Assembly (NCBI RefSeq): GCF_003053745.1
Contig: NZ_QAYE01000005.1
Location: 272,830-336,829, forward strand
Origin: Sphingomonas faeni
Lineage (GTDB): Bacteria; Pseudomonadota; Alphaproteobacteria; Sphingomonadales; Sphingomonadaceae
DNA length: 64,000 nucleotides
Reading direction: 5' to 3'
Shown here one piece after another: positions 25,260 to 34,432 of the stretch. The notes beneath the pieces are model-generated. The model searched no databases, was not told where the DNA came from, and was given only the letters and a program-made list of their open reading frames with translations. Position numbers and translations under genes: made by a program. Positions within the stretch are counted from its first letter, which is position 1, and each line of letters begins with the position of its first letter.

Positions 25260-25463
25260 ATGGCGACAATCGGGACAGTAATCGACGAGACCGGGATGCT
25301 GCTTCGCGATGGCGGTGCCTTCTATCTGCGTCGGGATATCGGTGGTCGCTATCAGCTCGAGCTGCACCGCGTACCGGTCGATCTGGTCGAGAAGCGGGTG
25401 CGCGTGCGTGGTACGCTCGTCGGCGCCGACCTGGTCAACGCGGACGGTGTCGCCCCGGAATAG
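25260..25463 (+). CDS. DUF5818-like small protein
   Basis: 67 residues, MATIGTVIDETGMLLRDGGA then FYLRRDIGGRYQLELHRVPV and VRVRGTLVGADLVNADGVAP. The pattern (a short beta-barrel: gly-rich turn, LRRD, RYQLELHRVPVDLVEKRV, RVRGTLVGAD) resembles DUF5818 proteins of sphingomonads, whose fold is OB-like and role unknown. The start ATG at 25260 has GGGAAT upstream, a weak binding site. The gene is flanked by non-coding sequence on both sides (25112-25259 and 25464-25676), in which nothing else was recognised. Confidence 0.6.
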   Translation: MATIGTVIDETGMLLRDGGAFYLRRDIGGRYQLELHRVPVDLVEKRVRVRGTLVGADLVNADGVAPE

Positions 25464-25676
25464 ACGCGTTCAGGTATGGATGGCGGCGTGAGGCCTGGGC
25501 CGGAGCCGGGACGGGCTCAACTGCCAAAGTCGTTAGGCAGCCGTCATCGTCAGCAGCGATGATTCTGCTGTGAACTCACAGTTACGTCGGCAGGATGTCG
25601 GGATCGAGTGGATACGCGATGTCGCGAATCAATCGGCCAGTGCTGCAGGCGCCATTCCGGAACGGCGCATGATGTC

Positions 25677-25717
25677 GGACCGGGCTTGCACGACCATTAT
25701 CGTGCAAGACCCGGTCC
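25677..25717 (-). terminator. Hairpin downstream of rpsU
   Basis: GGACCGGGCTTGCACGA (25677-25693) pairs with TCGTGCAAGACCCGGTCC (25700-25717) with one bulged A, leaving a 6-base loop. It begins 9 bases after the rpsU stop codon on the minus strand, the position of a terminator. A U-run does not follow, so termination may be inefficient or the stem may protect the mRNA end. Confidence 0.55.
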
Positions 25718-25725
25718 GGGAACGA

Positions 25726-25926
25726 TCAGTTATCGCGCTCGGCGCGCTTGCGATCGGCCTTGCGTGCACGGCTGACAGCGGCAGCATGCTCTCGTGCACG
25801 CTTCTCCGACGGCTTCTCGTAATGACGACGAAGCTTCATCTCGCGGTACACGCCTTCGCGCTGCAGCTTCTTCTTCAAGGCGCGGAGGGCCTGGTCGACG
25901 TTGTTGTCGCGAACGATTATTTGCAT
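25726..25926 (-). CDS. rpsU: 30S ribosomal protein bS21
   Basis: 66 residues: [20 protein letters not shown], then [20 protein letters not shown] and a basic tail. This matches bS21 in length, the N-terminal [14 protein letters not shown] strand-helix and the highly basic C-terminus that sits near the anti-Shine-Dalgarno region of 16S rRNA. It is a stand-alone gene here, followed by a hairpin. It is one of the core markers that separate the two polysaccharide loci. Confidence 0.95.
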   Translation of the reverse strand: MQIIVRDNNVDQALRALKKKLQREGVYREMKLRRHYEKPSEKRAREHAAAVSRARKADRKRAERDN

Positions 25927-26070
25927 GCTATCTAGGGCTCTCGGCTATCGTGACGGTCTTTCGAATCAACGCCCGCTTTATGAGCGACGCGACAGGAAGC
26001 CAAGTCCCTATCGGCCTGGCCGACCACGCGGCCGTCGTTCAGGGGGTTTTTCGCCTGTTTGGGTCGATCG

Positions 26071-29049
26071 TCACAGCTTGAAGTTGACGCCGAACGTCAC
26101 CGTGCGACCGATCCGGGTCTGGAACAGCGTGTCCTGACGGACGCTATCGGTATAAAGCCGGTTCTGCTCGTCGGTCAGGTTGGTCCCCTCGAGGATGAGC
26201 TTCACGGTGTCCGTCACTGCAAAAGACGCGGACGCATCGACGAACAGCGTGCTGTCGTTGCCCTGGAGATCGCTGCCGGGGGAGGCGGGGATGCCGCGGA
26301 TGAAGCCGTCGCGGTAATTGGCGGTGCCGCGGATGCTGAACTTGCTGTCCTCGTAATAGAGCGTGCCGGATGCGGTGTTCGTCGACAGGCCGATCAGGTT
26401 CGCGGTGGTCGTGACGGTCGGCACGCCGTTCACGCTGGCGAGGATATAGTCGATCCGCGAGGTGACGTGCGTATAGTTCGCCAGCGCGCCGAAGTTCCTT
26501 AGGAACCCTGGCAGGAAGGTGAACGGCACCTGCGCGTTGACCTCGACGCCCTTCAACGGGCCACCTGGCGTGTTGAGCGGCTGCGCGATCGTGAACTGTT
26601 CGCTCGGCAACGTGTTGCTGCCCGCAAGGAGTTCGTTCGGTAGGCCGAGATCGCTGAAAGGGATGAGCGTGTTGACGCTCTGCACGTAGGATTTCAGATC
26701 CTTGTAGAAGAACGCGGCGGACAGCAGTGCGCCCGGGCGGAAATACCATTCGATCGCGGCATCGAAGGTGTTGGCGCGGATCGGATCGAGCTGTGGGTTC
26801 TGTACGCTGCCGTTGCGCGTGATCGCGTTGACGCCGCTAGTGGGGGTCAGCACGCCGAGTTCCGGTCGGGCGAGCACTTTCGCGCCCGAGAAGCGGAACA
26901 ACAGGTCTTCGATCGGCTCAATGACGAGGTTACCGGAGGGCAGCCAGTCGCTGTAGCGCTTGTTGGCGGTGGCGAACCGCCCGGTCACGCCGGTTGGCGA
27001 GCCTGCGAGCGCGACCGAGATGAAGCCCGACGACAGCTGGTCGGTGTGGACGAAGCGGACGCCCGCATCGCCGCGGACACCGATGCCGCCGAGCCGGTCG
27101 CCGAGATCGAACGCCGCCATCGCATAAGCCGACGAGACTTCCTCGAGCACCCGGCTGGACTGCGCGCCGCATTCGGTGCCGCAATAGCGCACCGCATCCA
27201 GGTTGAACGTGCTGATCAACTTGTCGGGATCGAGCGAAACCCAGCTCGACGGCGCGCCGTTGCCCCAGAGATTGCCGACGCCGCTGATCTGGTGCGTGAT
27301 GTCGGCGAGCGTGGTACCGGCGGGCAGCGCCCTAGTGAGCGTGTCGGCGGTGTACGGAATGACGTTGCGCAGTGTGAAATCGCTGCGGCGATATTGGCCG
27401 CCCGCCTTCAGCGTCAGCACGTCGGCGACCTTCCAATGTAGATTCGCTTCCGCGGTCAGTCCGTTGTTGGTGTTGGTCGAGGGACGCGCCTGGAAGCTGT
27501 AGCCGCCGCGCACGGTGCCATCGGCAAGCGCAGGTCCGTAGTTGAAGCGGGTCGGATCGGACACGTCGAAACCGAAGCCAAGCTTCGGCGTATCCTTGCC
27601 GTCGCGGTAGTCGATCGAGAAATTGGGCGTGTCGATGGCGTCCATGAAATACTGGAAACGCCGTTTGCCGAAGGCCTTAGCCTGATTGAGCCCGAACAAA
27701 GCGGTGATCCCGAAGCTGTCGGTGAAGTCGTGCTTGATGTTGAGATTGACCTGCTTGAACGTCGACGTGAAATCGTCGACCAGCCCTTCGGAGCGAACGT
27801 CGACGCCGTCGAACAGGCCGTAGATCAGGCCGCCTTGCGGTGTCAGCTGGACGTCCTTGATCGACATCACCGGCTGGCCGTTGTTCGCCGCCGACCGCGC
27901 GAACGAAATCGCTTCGATGTAATTGTCCCGGCGCACGACGTGGAAACGCGAATAAAGCAGGTCGAGCGAAATATCGGTCGCCGCGTCAGGCTGGAACTGG
28001 AAGCTGAGCGTCCCGCCGAGCCGCTTCTGCTTTTGCTCCGAATTCAGATAGCGCGGGATGCGCGGGAAGAACGCGCCGCTGCCGGCGGTGTTGGGCAGGT
28101 CGGGGCGGCGCGCGGCGAGCACCGTGTTGAACGCCGCCGCCGTGCTGGTACGGGGCGTGCCGGGATAACAGTTCGCGGCATCGGCACCCTTGCTGCCGAT
28201 CGCCGGCGTGGGGGGCGCGAAGCCGACCGGCGAACAGAACAGCCCGTTGGTATTGGCGGACAGGATGTCGACCGCGGAATAGCCGACTTCGCGGATGTCG
28301 CGCTCCTGATAGGCGACCGAGCCGAGGACGCCGAACCGTCCGTCGTCGAATTTCTTCGCGATCAGCAGCGAGGCGCGTGGGTTCACCTTCTTCGCCAGTT
28401 CGCTGTAGACGCCGCGGACGGTCGCGCTGAGCGTGAAGTCCTGCTTGCCCGCCAGTGGCTTCGGTGCAGAGAGGTCGACGGTCGCGCCGAGCGAGCCTTC
28501 CTCGACATCGGCCGACGGCGTCTTGCGCACCGCGAGCGACGAAAAGATCTCGGTCGGGAACACGTTGAAATCGAAACTACGACCGTTGTTGCCACCGCCA
28601 TAGATGTCGGACGATCCGGTCTGCGATGTGCCTTCCATGCCGTTGATGCGGACGCGGGTGAACGCCGCGCCCAGCCCGCGGACCGAGATGTTGCGGCCTT
28701 CGCCACCGTCGCCGCGGGCAAGCGCGACGCCGGGAATGCGCTGCATCGATTCGGCCAGGTTCGAGTCGGGGAACTTGCCGATGTCCTCCGCGACGATGCT
28801 GTCGATCGCGGCGGTTTCGTTGCGCTTCTGGTTGATCGCGGTGGTGAGCGAGGCGCGGAAACCCGTGACGATGATGTCGTCGGTCTGGACTACGTCGGCG
28901 GGCGTTGCGGGTTCAGCGGGAGTCTCAGCAGTTGTCGTCGTCGGCGGGGATGCCTGCTGAGCCGTGGCGGTGGTCGCAACCCCGGCAGAGAGCAGCGCGA
29001 GCATCGATGTGCCGCTACGAATGCAGGCCGTGAGACATAAACCGTTCAT
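26071..29049 (-). CDS. TonB-dependent receptor, rhamnose/pectin locus
   Basis: 992 residues from the ATG at 29049, chosen over an upstream in-frame ATG because AAAGGGGGG stands just before it and the signal peptide (to TTATAQQ) becomes normal. Plug motifs: DIIVTGFRASLTTAINQKRN, EDIGKFPDSNLAESMQRIPG, GGEGRNISVRGLG; the barrel ends in RIGRTVTFGVNFKL. It is the same long oligosaccharide-receptor class as the other two in the window. It diverges from the rhamnonate dehydratase operon across a 355-base region with two candidate regulatory palindromes, so a rhamnose-containing pectin fragment is the likely cargo (inference). Confidence 0.9.
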   Translation of the reverse strand: MNGLCLTACIRSGTSMLALLSAGVATTATAQQASPPTTTTAETPAEPATPADVVQTDDIIVTGFRASLTTAINQKRNETAAIDSIVAEDIGKFPDSNLAESMQRIPGVALARGDGGEGRNISVRGLGAAFTRVRINGMEGTSQTGSSDIYGGGNNGRSFDFNVFPTEIFSSLAVRKTPSADVEEGSLGATVDLSAPKPLAGKQDFTLSATVRGVYSELAKKVNPRASLLIAKKFDDGRFGVLGSVAYQERDIREVGYSAVDILSANTNGLFCSPVGFAPPTPAIGSKGADAANCYPGTPRTSTAAAFNTVLAARRPDLPNTAGSGAFFPRIPRYLNSEQKQKRLGGTLSFQFQPDAATDISLDLLYSRFHVVRRDNYIEAISFARSAANNGQPVMSIKDVQLTPQGGLIYGLFDGVDVRSEGLVDDFTSTFKQVNLNIKHDFTDSFGITALFGLNQAKAFGKRRFQYFMDAIDTPNFSIDYRDGKDTPKLGFGFDVSDPTRFNYGPALADGTVRGGYSFQARPSTNTNNGLTAEANLHWKVADVLTLKAGGQYRRSDFTLRNVIPYTADTLTRALPAGTTLADITHQISGVGNLWGNGAPSSWVSLDPDKLISTFNLDAVRYCGTECGAQSSRVLEEVSSAYAMAAFDLGDRLGGIGVRGDAGVRFVHTDQLSSGFISVALAGSPTGVTGRFATANKRYSDWLPSGNLVIEPIEDLLFRFSGAKVLARPELGVLTPTSGVNAITRNGSVQNPQLDPIRANTFDAAIEWYFRPGALLSAAFFYKDLKSYVQSVNTLIPFSDLGLPNELLAGSNTLPSEQFTIAQPLNTPGGPLKGVEVNAQVPFTFLPGFLRNFGALANYTHVTSRIDYILASVNGVPTVTTTANLIGLSTNTASGTLYYEDSKFSIRGTANYRDGFIRGIPASPGSDLQGNDSTLFVDASASFAVTDTVKLILEGTNLTDEQNRLYTDSVRQDTLFQTRIGRTVTFGVNFKL

Positions 29050-29089
29050 TGGTATCCCCCCTTTGCGCAGAACCACTCTTTGGTGATTT

Positions 29090-29102
29090 ACCACATTGTA
29101 AG
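29090..29102. promoter_or_regulatory. Candidate shared pectin-regulon operator, site 1
   Basis: ACCACATTGTAAG matches ACCACA-N-TGTGGT at 9 of 12 defined positions. It lies 41 bases upstream of the receptor start codon and also contains a perfect TTAC/GTAA inverted repeat (88-91 and 98-101 of 29000). Confidence 0.4.
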
Positions 29103-29250
29103 ATGACTGATCACATATCATCTATTTATGGCCGTGTCAGGCCTTTTCCGTGGGGTGGTTGGATGTGACCCGGTCCGCAGGCTGCACGAAGGATTTCCAG
29201 TATCAGTTCAAGTCTGGGTTTGACGCGGACATTCTCATCAAGTAATCATT

Positions 29251-29291
29251 CGTCTCACAAAATGAGATGATGCAAATCATCGGGTGAGACG
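29251..29291. promoter_or_regulatory. Nested inverted repeats upstream of the rhamnonate dehydratase gene
   Basis: CGTCTCAC (29251-29258) and GTGAGACG (29284-29291) are perfect 8-base inverted copies. Inside them GATGAT-GCAA-ATCATC (29266-29281) is a perfect 6-base inverted repeat, and TCTCA-CAAAA-TGAGA (29253-29267) another. Such overlapping symmetric words point to an operator for one or more regulators. Confidence 0.5.
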
Positions 29292-29404
29292 TGGATATGC
29301 TGCGTTGCCGGGTTGAACGAGACCGGGCGGGCAGGACGCGGACATCGTTCGATGGTGTGTACGACGCGCCTCCGGTGGGGCGCGGGGGATGAGGAGCGTT
29401 GAGC

Positions 29405-30598
29405 GTGGCGATTGTGACTTTGCCGAAGATCAAGCACGTCCGGGCGTTCGTCGTTCGTGGTGGTGGTGCCGATTATCACGACCAAGGCGCGGGGCACTGG
29501 ATAGATGACCACATCGCGACGCCGATGAGCCGCTATCCCGAATACCGCCAGTCGCGGCAGAGCTTCGGGATCAACGTGCTCGGTACGCTGGTCGTCGAGA
29601 TCGAGGCCGAGGACGGCACGGTCGGCTTCGCGGTCACGACAGGGGGCGAACCCGCGGCGTTCATCGTCGAAAAGCACCTCGCGCGCTTCCTCGAAGGGCG
29701 CTCGCCGACCGAGTATGAGAAGATCTGGGACCAGATGTACTTCTCGACGCAATATTACGGCCGCAAGGGGCTGGTCGTGAACGCGATCTCCGGCGTCGAT
29801 CTCGCGCTGTGGGATCTGCTCGGCAAGCTGCGCCAGGAGCCGGTCTATCATCTGCTCGGTGGTGCAGTGCGCGACGAACTGCAATTCTACGCGACCGGCG
29901 CGCGGCCCGACGTCGCCAAGGAGCTCGGCTTCATCGGTGGCAAGATGCCGCTCCACCACGGCCCCGCCGAGGGCGCCGAGGGCATGAAGAAGAACATCGC
30001 GATGATCGCCGACATGCGCGAGAAATGCGGTCCCGATTTCTGGCTGATGCTCGACTGCTGGATGGCGCTCGACGTCGACTATGCCACGCGGCTCGCGATC
30101 GCGGCGCACGAGCACGGCCTGAAGTGGATCGAGGAGGCGATCAGCCCCGACGATTACTGGGGCTATGCCGAACTGAAGCGCAACGTGCCCAAGGGCATGC
30201 TGGTCACCACCGGCGAGCATGAGGCGACGCGCTGGGGCTTCCGGATGCTGCTCGAAATGGAGTGTTGCGACATTATTCAGCCGGACGTCGGCTGGTGCGG
30301 CGGCGTCACCGAACTGCTCAAGATCAGCGCGCTGGCCGATGCGCATGGCAAGATGGTCGTGCCGCACGGGTCGTCGGTCTACAGCTATCACTTCGTCATC
30401 ACGCGCCACAATTCGCCGTTCGCGGAATTCCTGATGATGCATCCCGGACCGACCGAGGTAGTGCCGATGTTCCACCCGCAGTTGCTCGGCGAGCCCGTGC
30501 CGCAGAACGGCCGGATAAAGGCGAGCGCGCTCGATGCGCCGGGCTTCGGCGTCACGCTCAACCCCGAGATCGCGATGCACCGCCCGTACACGCATTGA
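29405..30598 (+). CDS. LRA3: L-rhamnonate dehydratase (enolase superfamily)
   Basis: 397 residues from the GTG at 29405 (GAGGAG 8 bases upstream; a TTG at 29399 is too close to it). It dehydrates L-rhamnonate to 2-keto-3-deoxy-L-rhamnonate in the cytoplasm. Enolase-superfamily features: N-terminal capping region with [20 protein letters not shown], metal ligands at [25 protein letters not shown] and [22 protein letters not shown], and the general-base His in [13 protein letters not shown]. These match the rhamnonate-dehydratase subgroup rather than mandelate racemase-type sugar-acid dehydratases in general. It heads an operon with the other pathway genes, which supports the call. Confidence 0.92.
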   Translation: MAIVTLPKIKHVRAFVVRGGGADYHDQGAGHWIDDHIATPMSRYPEYRQSRQSFGINVLGTLVVEIEAEDGTVGFAVTTGGEPAAFIVEKHLARFLEGRSPTEYEKIWDQMYFSTQYYGRKGLVVNAISGVDLALWDLLGKLRQEPVYHLLGGAVRDELQFYATGARPDVAKELGFIGGKMPLHHGPAEGAEGMKKNIAMIADMREKCGPDFWLMLDCWMALDVDYATRLAIAAHEHGLKWIEEAISPDDYWGYAELKRNVPKGMLVTTGEHEATRWGFRMLLEMECCDIIQPDVGWCGGVTELLKISALADAHGKMVVPHGSSVYSYHFVITRHNSPFAEFLMMHPGPTEVVPMFHPQLLGEPVPQNGRIKASALDAPGFGVTLNPEIAMHRPYTH

Positions 30599-30641
30599 TC
30601 CAGTCTCTCTTTTCGCCATTCTCTTTTCCGAAAGTCCCCTC

Positions 30642-31499
30642 ATGAAACTCTGCCGCTACGGCCAACCCGGCCAGGAAAAGCCCGGCATCGTCGATGCCGA
30701 TGGTGCGATCCGCGACCTGTCGGGCGTGATCGACGATCTCAGCGTCGCAACGTTGGCGCAGGCGCTCGCGGCCGATCCCGCGTCGCTGCCGGTCGTCGAC
30801 GGTACGCCGCGCTACGGCGTGCCGATCAAGGGCATCGGCAAGATCGTCGCGATCGGCCTCAACTACCGCGATCACGCGATCGAATCCGGCCTGCCGATCC
30901 CCACCGAGCCGATGATGTTCATGAAGCCGCTGTCCAGCCTCAGCGGCCCCAACGACGACGTCGTCCTGCCGCGCGGTTCGACGCATGGCGACTGGGAGGT
31001 CGAGCTCGGCGTGATCATCGGCAAGACCTGCCGCTACGTCGCGGAGGACGAGGCGCTTGACAAGGTCGCGGGCTATGTCCTCGCCAACGACGTGTCGGAG
31101 CGTTTCAACCAGAAGCAGCGCGGGTCGCAGTGGAGCAAGGGCAAGGGCCACGACACCTTCTGCCCGGTCGGCCCGTGGCTGGTGACGCCCGACGAGATCG
31201 GCGACGCGCAGGACCTCGACATGCATCTCGACGTCAACGGCGCGCGGATGCAGACCGGCAATACGAAGACGATGATCTTCGACCTGAAGCAGCTCATCTC
31301 CTACGTCAGCGAATACATCACGCTGTACCCCGGCGACCTGCTGATCACCGGCACGCCGCCCGGCGTCGGCGAGGGCAAGAAGCCCGAGTCGATCTTCCTG
31401 AAGGCGGGCGACGTGATGGAACTCGGCATCGCCGGGCTCGGCACGCAGCGCCAGTCGGTCGTCGAATGGCGCCATCTGGGTGAAGGGTCGATCGCATGA
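30642..31499 (+). CDS. LRA6: 2,4-diketo-3-deoxy-L-rhamnonate hydrolase (FAH family)
   Basis: 285 residues from the ATG at 30642, 43 bases after the dehydratase gene. Fumarylacetoacetase fold: VAIGLNYRDHAIESG, MFMKPLSSLSGPNDDVVLPR, DWEVELGVIIGK with the metal-binding Glu residues, GYVLANDVSERFNQ and LLITGTPPGVG. In the Sphingomonas L-rhamnose pathway the FAH-family enzyme LRA6 cleaves the diketo acid into pyruvate and L-lactate. Position between the dehydratase and the SDR gene makes this role the most likely; other FAH-family hydrolases (acylpyruvases) are the alternative. Start has only a weak ribosome binding site. Confidence 0.87.
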   Translation: MKLCRYGQPGQEKPGIVDADGAIRDLSGVIDDLSVATLAQALAADPASLPVVDGTPRYGVPIKGIGKIVAIGLNYRDHAIESGLPIPTEPMMFMKPLSSLSGPNDDVVLPRGSTHGDWEVELGVIIGKTCRYVAEDEALDKVAGYVLANDVSERFNQKQRGSQWSKGKGHDTFCPVGPWLVTPDEIGDAQDLDMHLDVNGARMQTGNTKTMIFDLKQLISYVSEYITLYPGDLLITGTPPGVGEGKKPESIFLKAGDVMELGIAGLGTQRQSVVEWRHLGEGSIA

Positions 31500-32245
31500 C
31501 GATCTATCGGGGGCGGTTTGCCGGTCGCTGCGCGATCGTCACCGGCGGCGCGTCGGGGCTCGGCAAGGATGTCGCCAAGCGGATCGTCGCGGAGGGCGGC
31601 AGCGTCGTGCTGTGGGATCTCGACGCGGCCAAGCTCGCGGTGGCGAAGGACGAGGTCGGTGCGGCGCACGTCGTCGCGCTCGACGTGTCCGACGTCGACA
31701 CGGTCGTCGCGGCGGCGGACGAGAGCGCGGCCGTGCTCGGCAAGGTCGACATCCTGATCTGTTCGGCCGGAATTACGGGGGCGACCGCACCGGTCCACGA
31801 ATACCCGCTCGACAGCTGGAAACGCGTCGTCGACATCAATTTGAACGGGCTGTTCTATTGCTGCCGGACGGTCGTGCCGTTGATGCTCGCGAACGGCTAT
31901 GGCCGCATCGTCAACGTGTCGTCAGTGGCGGGCAAGGAGGGCAATCCTAACGCGTCCGCCTATTCGGCGACCAAGGCGGCGGTGATCGGGCTGACCAAGA
32001 GCCTCGGCAAGGAGCTCGCGGGCAAGGGCATCATCGCCAATGCGCTGACCCCGGCGACGTTCGAGAGCCCGATCCTGGAGCAGCTTCCGGCGAGCCAGGT
32101 CGAGTATATGCGCTCGAAGATCCCGATGGGGCGGCTGGGCGAGATCCCGGAATCGACCGCGATGGTGTGCTTCATGGCGTCGGAGGAATGCAGTTTCACG
32201 ACGGCGTCGACGTTCGACACGTCGGGGGGACGGACGACGTTCTAG
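31496..32245 (+). CDS. LRA5: 2-keto-3-deoxy-L-rhamnonate 4-dehydrogenase (SDR family)
   Basis: 249 residues, ATG overlapping the preceding stop (ATGA). Classical short-chain dehydrogenase: VTGGASGLGKDVAKR (nucleotide binding), Asp at VVLWDLD favouring NAD, CSAGITG, NVSSVAGKEGNPNASAYSAT with the catalytic Ser-Tyr-Lys triad (YSATKAA), and the C-terminal STFDTSGGRTTF. By context it oxidises 2-keto-3-deoxy-L-rhamnonate to the 2,4-diketo acid used by the adjacent FAH-family hydrolase. The SDR family is certain; the substrate is inferred from the operon and from the Sphingomonas pathway. Confidence 0.85.
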   Translation: MTIYRGRFAGRCAIVTGGASGLGKDVAKRIVAEGGSVVLWDLDAAKLAVAKDEVGAAHVVALDVSDVDTVVAAADESAAVLGKVDILICSAGITGATAPVHEYPLDSWKRVVDINLNGLFYCCRTVVPLMLANGYGRIVNVSSVAGKEGNPNASAYSATKAAVIGLTKSLGKELAGKGIIANALTPATFESPILEQLPASQVEYMRSKIPMGRLGEIPESTAMVCFMASEECSFTTASTFDTSGGRTTF

Positions 32246-32257
32246 GGGCACTTTTGT

Positions 32258-32382
32258 ATCCTCCCCCGCCAGGGGGAGGTGGCTGGCCCTTGCCAGACGG
32301 AGGGGGAGGTAAGGGGAAACCGCTGTTCCGTATCCTCCCCCTCCGTCGCCTTTGGCGCCACCTCCCCCTGGCGGGGGAGGAT
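32258..32382. repeat. Nested palindromic repeat (REP/MITE-like) between rhamnose genes
   Basis: A 26-base arm at 32258-32283 and its perfect reverse complement at 32357-32382 enclose a second perfect 14-base pair (32296-32309 with 32334-32347). The arms are built from CCTCCCCC-GCCAGG-type G/C tracts with short hairpins inside, so the whole 125 bases could fold into one long stem. This is the form of dispersed intergenic palindromic repeats in sphingomonads. It separates the SDR stop (13 bases away) from the lactonase gene and could act on mRNA stability or attenuation. It has no coding content. Confidence 0.8.
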
Positions 32383-32465
32383 CGTTCCGACTGTCATCCC
32401 AAATCGCTTAGCCAACGCTGCCCGGCACGAGGCGGTACGGTTCAACAAACCCAGGAGAGAAGGCG

Positions 32466-33368
32466 ATGATCCCATTCGTCGACGCGCATATCCACCTCTG
32501 GGACCTGAGCCATATCCGCTATCCGTGGTTGTCGCCGCCATTCGCCAACGACGGCCCCAATGGCAGCGTCGAGCCGATCGCGCGTGACTTCGGAGTCGCC
32601 GAGTACCGCGCGGCGCTCGCGCGGTGGAATGTCGTCGGCGCGGTGCATGTCGATGCGGGTGCGGATTCGGTGCAGGCGCTCGACGAGACGGGCTGGCTGG
32701 AGGGAATCGCCGCCGAGCACGGCTTGCCCAACGCGATCGTCGCCTACGCACCGCTGGACGATGCCGACGTCGATACGCACCTCTCTGCGCAGGCTGCGTT
32801 CCCCCATGTTCGGGGCATTCGCCAGATCGTCAACTGGCACGCCGATCCGGCTCGCAGCTACACGGCGCGCGACCTCACGCAGGACAGCCGGTGGCAGGCT
32901 GGCTACGCGCTGCTGCGTACGCACGCGCTCTCGTTCGACCTGCAATGCTATCCCGCGCAGATGCCGGGCCTCGCGCCGCTGATCGCGCGCCATCCAGACA
33001 TCTCGGTGATCATCAACCACCTTGGCATGCCCGTGCTCACCGATCCCGATGGCATCGCGGAATGGCGCAACGGCTTGCGCGCGCTCGCGGCACTGCCGCA
33101 TGTCGCGATCAAGCTGTCGGGGCTTGGCTTCATCGCGCGCGACTGGACGCCGGAGAGCGTGCGGCCCTTCCTGCTCGAAGCGATCGACCTGTTCGGCACC
33201 GAACGCTGCCTGTTCGCCAGCGACGCGCCGACCGACACGCTGTTCGCGCCGATCGATCGCTACCTCGAAACCTATCATGCGCTGGTCGCCGACTTCGCCG
33301 AAGACGAACGCCGCGCGCTGTTCGGCGGCAATGCGAACCGGATCTACCGGCTGGGTCTCGACCTTTGA
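32466..33368 (+). CDS. LRA2: L-rhamnono-1,4-lactonase (amidohydrolase family)
   Basis: 300 residues; AGGAGAGAAGG precedes the ATG. COG3618-type TIM-barrel amidohydrolase: PFVDAHIHLWDL (metal-site His pair), GVRQIVNW-type segment (HVRGIRQIVNWHAD), VIINHLGMPV, HVAIKLSGL and CLFASDAPTD with the catalytic Asp. These lactonases open L-rhamnono-, L-fucono- or related lactones. Between the dehydratase operon and RhaT the rhamnonolactone is the natural substrate; it supplies rhamnonate to LRA3. The stop overlaps the RhaT start. Confidence 0.87.
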   Translation: MIPFVDAHIHLWDLSHIRYPWLSPPFANDGPNGSVEPIARDFGVAEYRAALARWNVVGAVHVDAGADSVQALDETGWLEGIAAEHGLPNAIVAYAPLDDADVDTHLSAQAAFPHVRGIRQIVNWHADPARSYTARDLTQDSRWQAGYALLRTHALSFDLQCYPAQMPGLAPLIARHPDISVIINHLGMPVLTDPDGIAEWRNGLRALAALPHVAIKLSGLGFIARDWTPESVRPFLLEAIDLFGTERCLFASDAPTDTLFAPIDRYLETYHALVADFAEDERRALFGGNANRIYRLGLDL

Positions 33369-34432
33369 ACCCGCTGCTCGGGGTGCTGTATCACTGGCTC
33401 GGCGGGCTCGCGTCGGCCAGCTTCTACGTCCCCTATCGCGGGGTGAAGCGCTGGTCGTGGGAGATCTACTGGCTGACCGGCGGCGTCGTGTCGTGGCTGG
33501 TCGCGCCGTGGTTCTTCGCCAGCCTCCAGACGCAGGACCTGCTCGGTGTGCTCGGTCGCGCGCCGTCGACTGCGTTCTGGTGGCCGATGGTGTTCGGCGT
33601 GTTGTGGGGGTTCGGCGGACTCGGTTATGGACTCGTCATGCGGTATCTCGGGCTGTCGCTCGGCATGGCGGTCGTGCTTGGCCTTTGCACCGTATTCGGC
33701 ACGCTGATCCCGCCGGCGTTTACGGGCGAGTTCCACGAAAAGCTGATCGCGACCACTTCCGGCAACATCGTCCTCGCCGGCATCGGCCTGACGCTCGCCG
33801 GCATCGTCGTCGTCGCGATCGCGGGCGCGATGAAGGATGCGCTGCTGACCCCGGAGCAGAAGCTGGCGGTCGTCGCCGAGTTCGATTTCCGCAAGGGCAT
33901 CGTCGTCGCGATCGGCGCCGGGATCATGTCCGCGTGCTTCGCGTTCGGGCTGGCTGCGGGCGAGCCGATCAAGGCGCTGTCGGCGACCGCGGGGACCGGG
34001 CCGCTCTGGACCGGGCTTCCGGTGTTGTGCCTGATCATGGCTGGCGGGCTCGTCACCAACGGCGCCTGGTGCGCGTGGTTGATCGTCAGGAACCGCAGCG
34101 CACCGCAATGGCTCGGCCGCACGACCGACGGCGCCCGTCCGCCGCTTCTGCGCAACTACGCACTGAGCGCACTCGCGGGCGTCACCTGGTATTTCCAGTT
34201 CTTCTTCTACACCATGGGCGAGAGCCAGATGGGGCGGCTCGGCTTCTCGAGCTGGACGCTGCACATGGCGAGCATCATCATCTTCGGCACGCTGTGGGGC
34301 TTTGCGTTCCGCGAGTGGAAGGACGCCGGCGCGCGGATCAAGGCGGTGGTCTGGGCGGGCGTCGCGCTGCTCCTGATCGCGACCGTGGTGATCGGCTATG
34401 GCAACAGCATCGCGGTGGAGACCGTCGCATGA
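33365..34432 (+). CDS. rhaT: L-rhamnose:proton symporter
   Basis: 355 residues from a TTG that overlaps the lactonase stop (TTGA). It follows the RhaT family along its length: YHWLGGLASASFYVPYRGVK, RWSWEIYWLTGGVVSWLVAP, GLGYGLVMRYLGLSLGMAVV, FDFRKGIVVAIGAGIMSACF and LAGVTWYFQFFFYTMGESQM. Ten membrane helices are expected. It brings L-rhamnose across the inner membrane, where the LRA enzymes and RhaM act. Size matches characterised RhaT (about 345 residues). The call is very secure. Confidence 0.95.
   Translation: MNPLLGVLYHWLGGLASASFYVPYRGVKRWSWEIYWLTGGVVSWLVAPWFFASLQTQDLLGVLGRAPSTAFWWPMVFGVLWGFGGLGYGLVMRYLGLSLGMAVVLGLCTVFGTLIPPAFTGEFHEKLIATTSGNIVLAGIGLTLAGIVVVAIAGAMKDALLTPEQKLAVVAEFDFRKGIVVAIGAGIMSACFAFGLAAGEPIKALSATAGTGPLWTGLPVLCLIMAGGLVTNGAWCAWLIVRNRSAPQWLGRTTDGARPPLLRNYALSALAGVTWYFQFFFYTMGESQMGRLGFSSWTLHMASIIIFGTLWGFAFREWKDAGARIKAVVWAGVALLLIATVVIGYGNSIAVETVA

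Larger units (their letters stand above)
29050..29404. promoter_or_regulatory. Divergent promoter region, receptor / rhamnose operon
   Basis: 355 bases without a gene. It holds the degenerate 13-base palindrome at 29090-29102 near the receptor start and a nested set of inverted repeats at 29251-29291 in the middle. GAGGAG just upstream of 29405 is the ribosome binding site for the dehydratase gene. The A/T-rich parts (29080-29130 and 29240-29285) are the likely promoter cores. Confidence 0.5.

Noticed and set aside
25137..25367. Minus-strand 76-residue frame with CPDCRH
   Set aside because: Overlaps the DUF5818-like gene; a single Cys pair is not enough to support a zinc protein and no binding site precedes it.
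26040..26062. Possible terminator after the receptor gene at 26071
   Set aside because: Only a 4-base CAGG/CCTG stem could be paired around the T-run.
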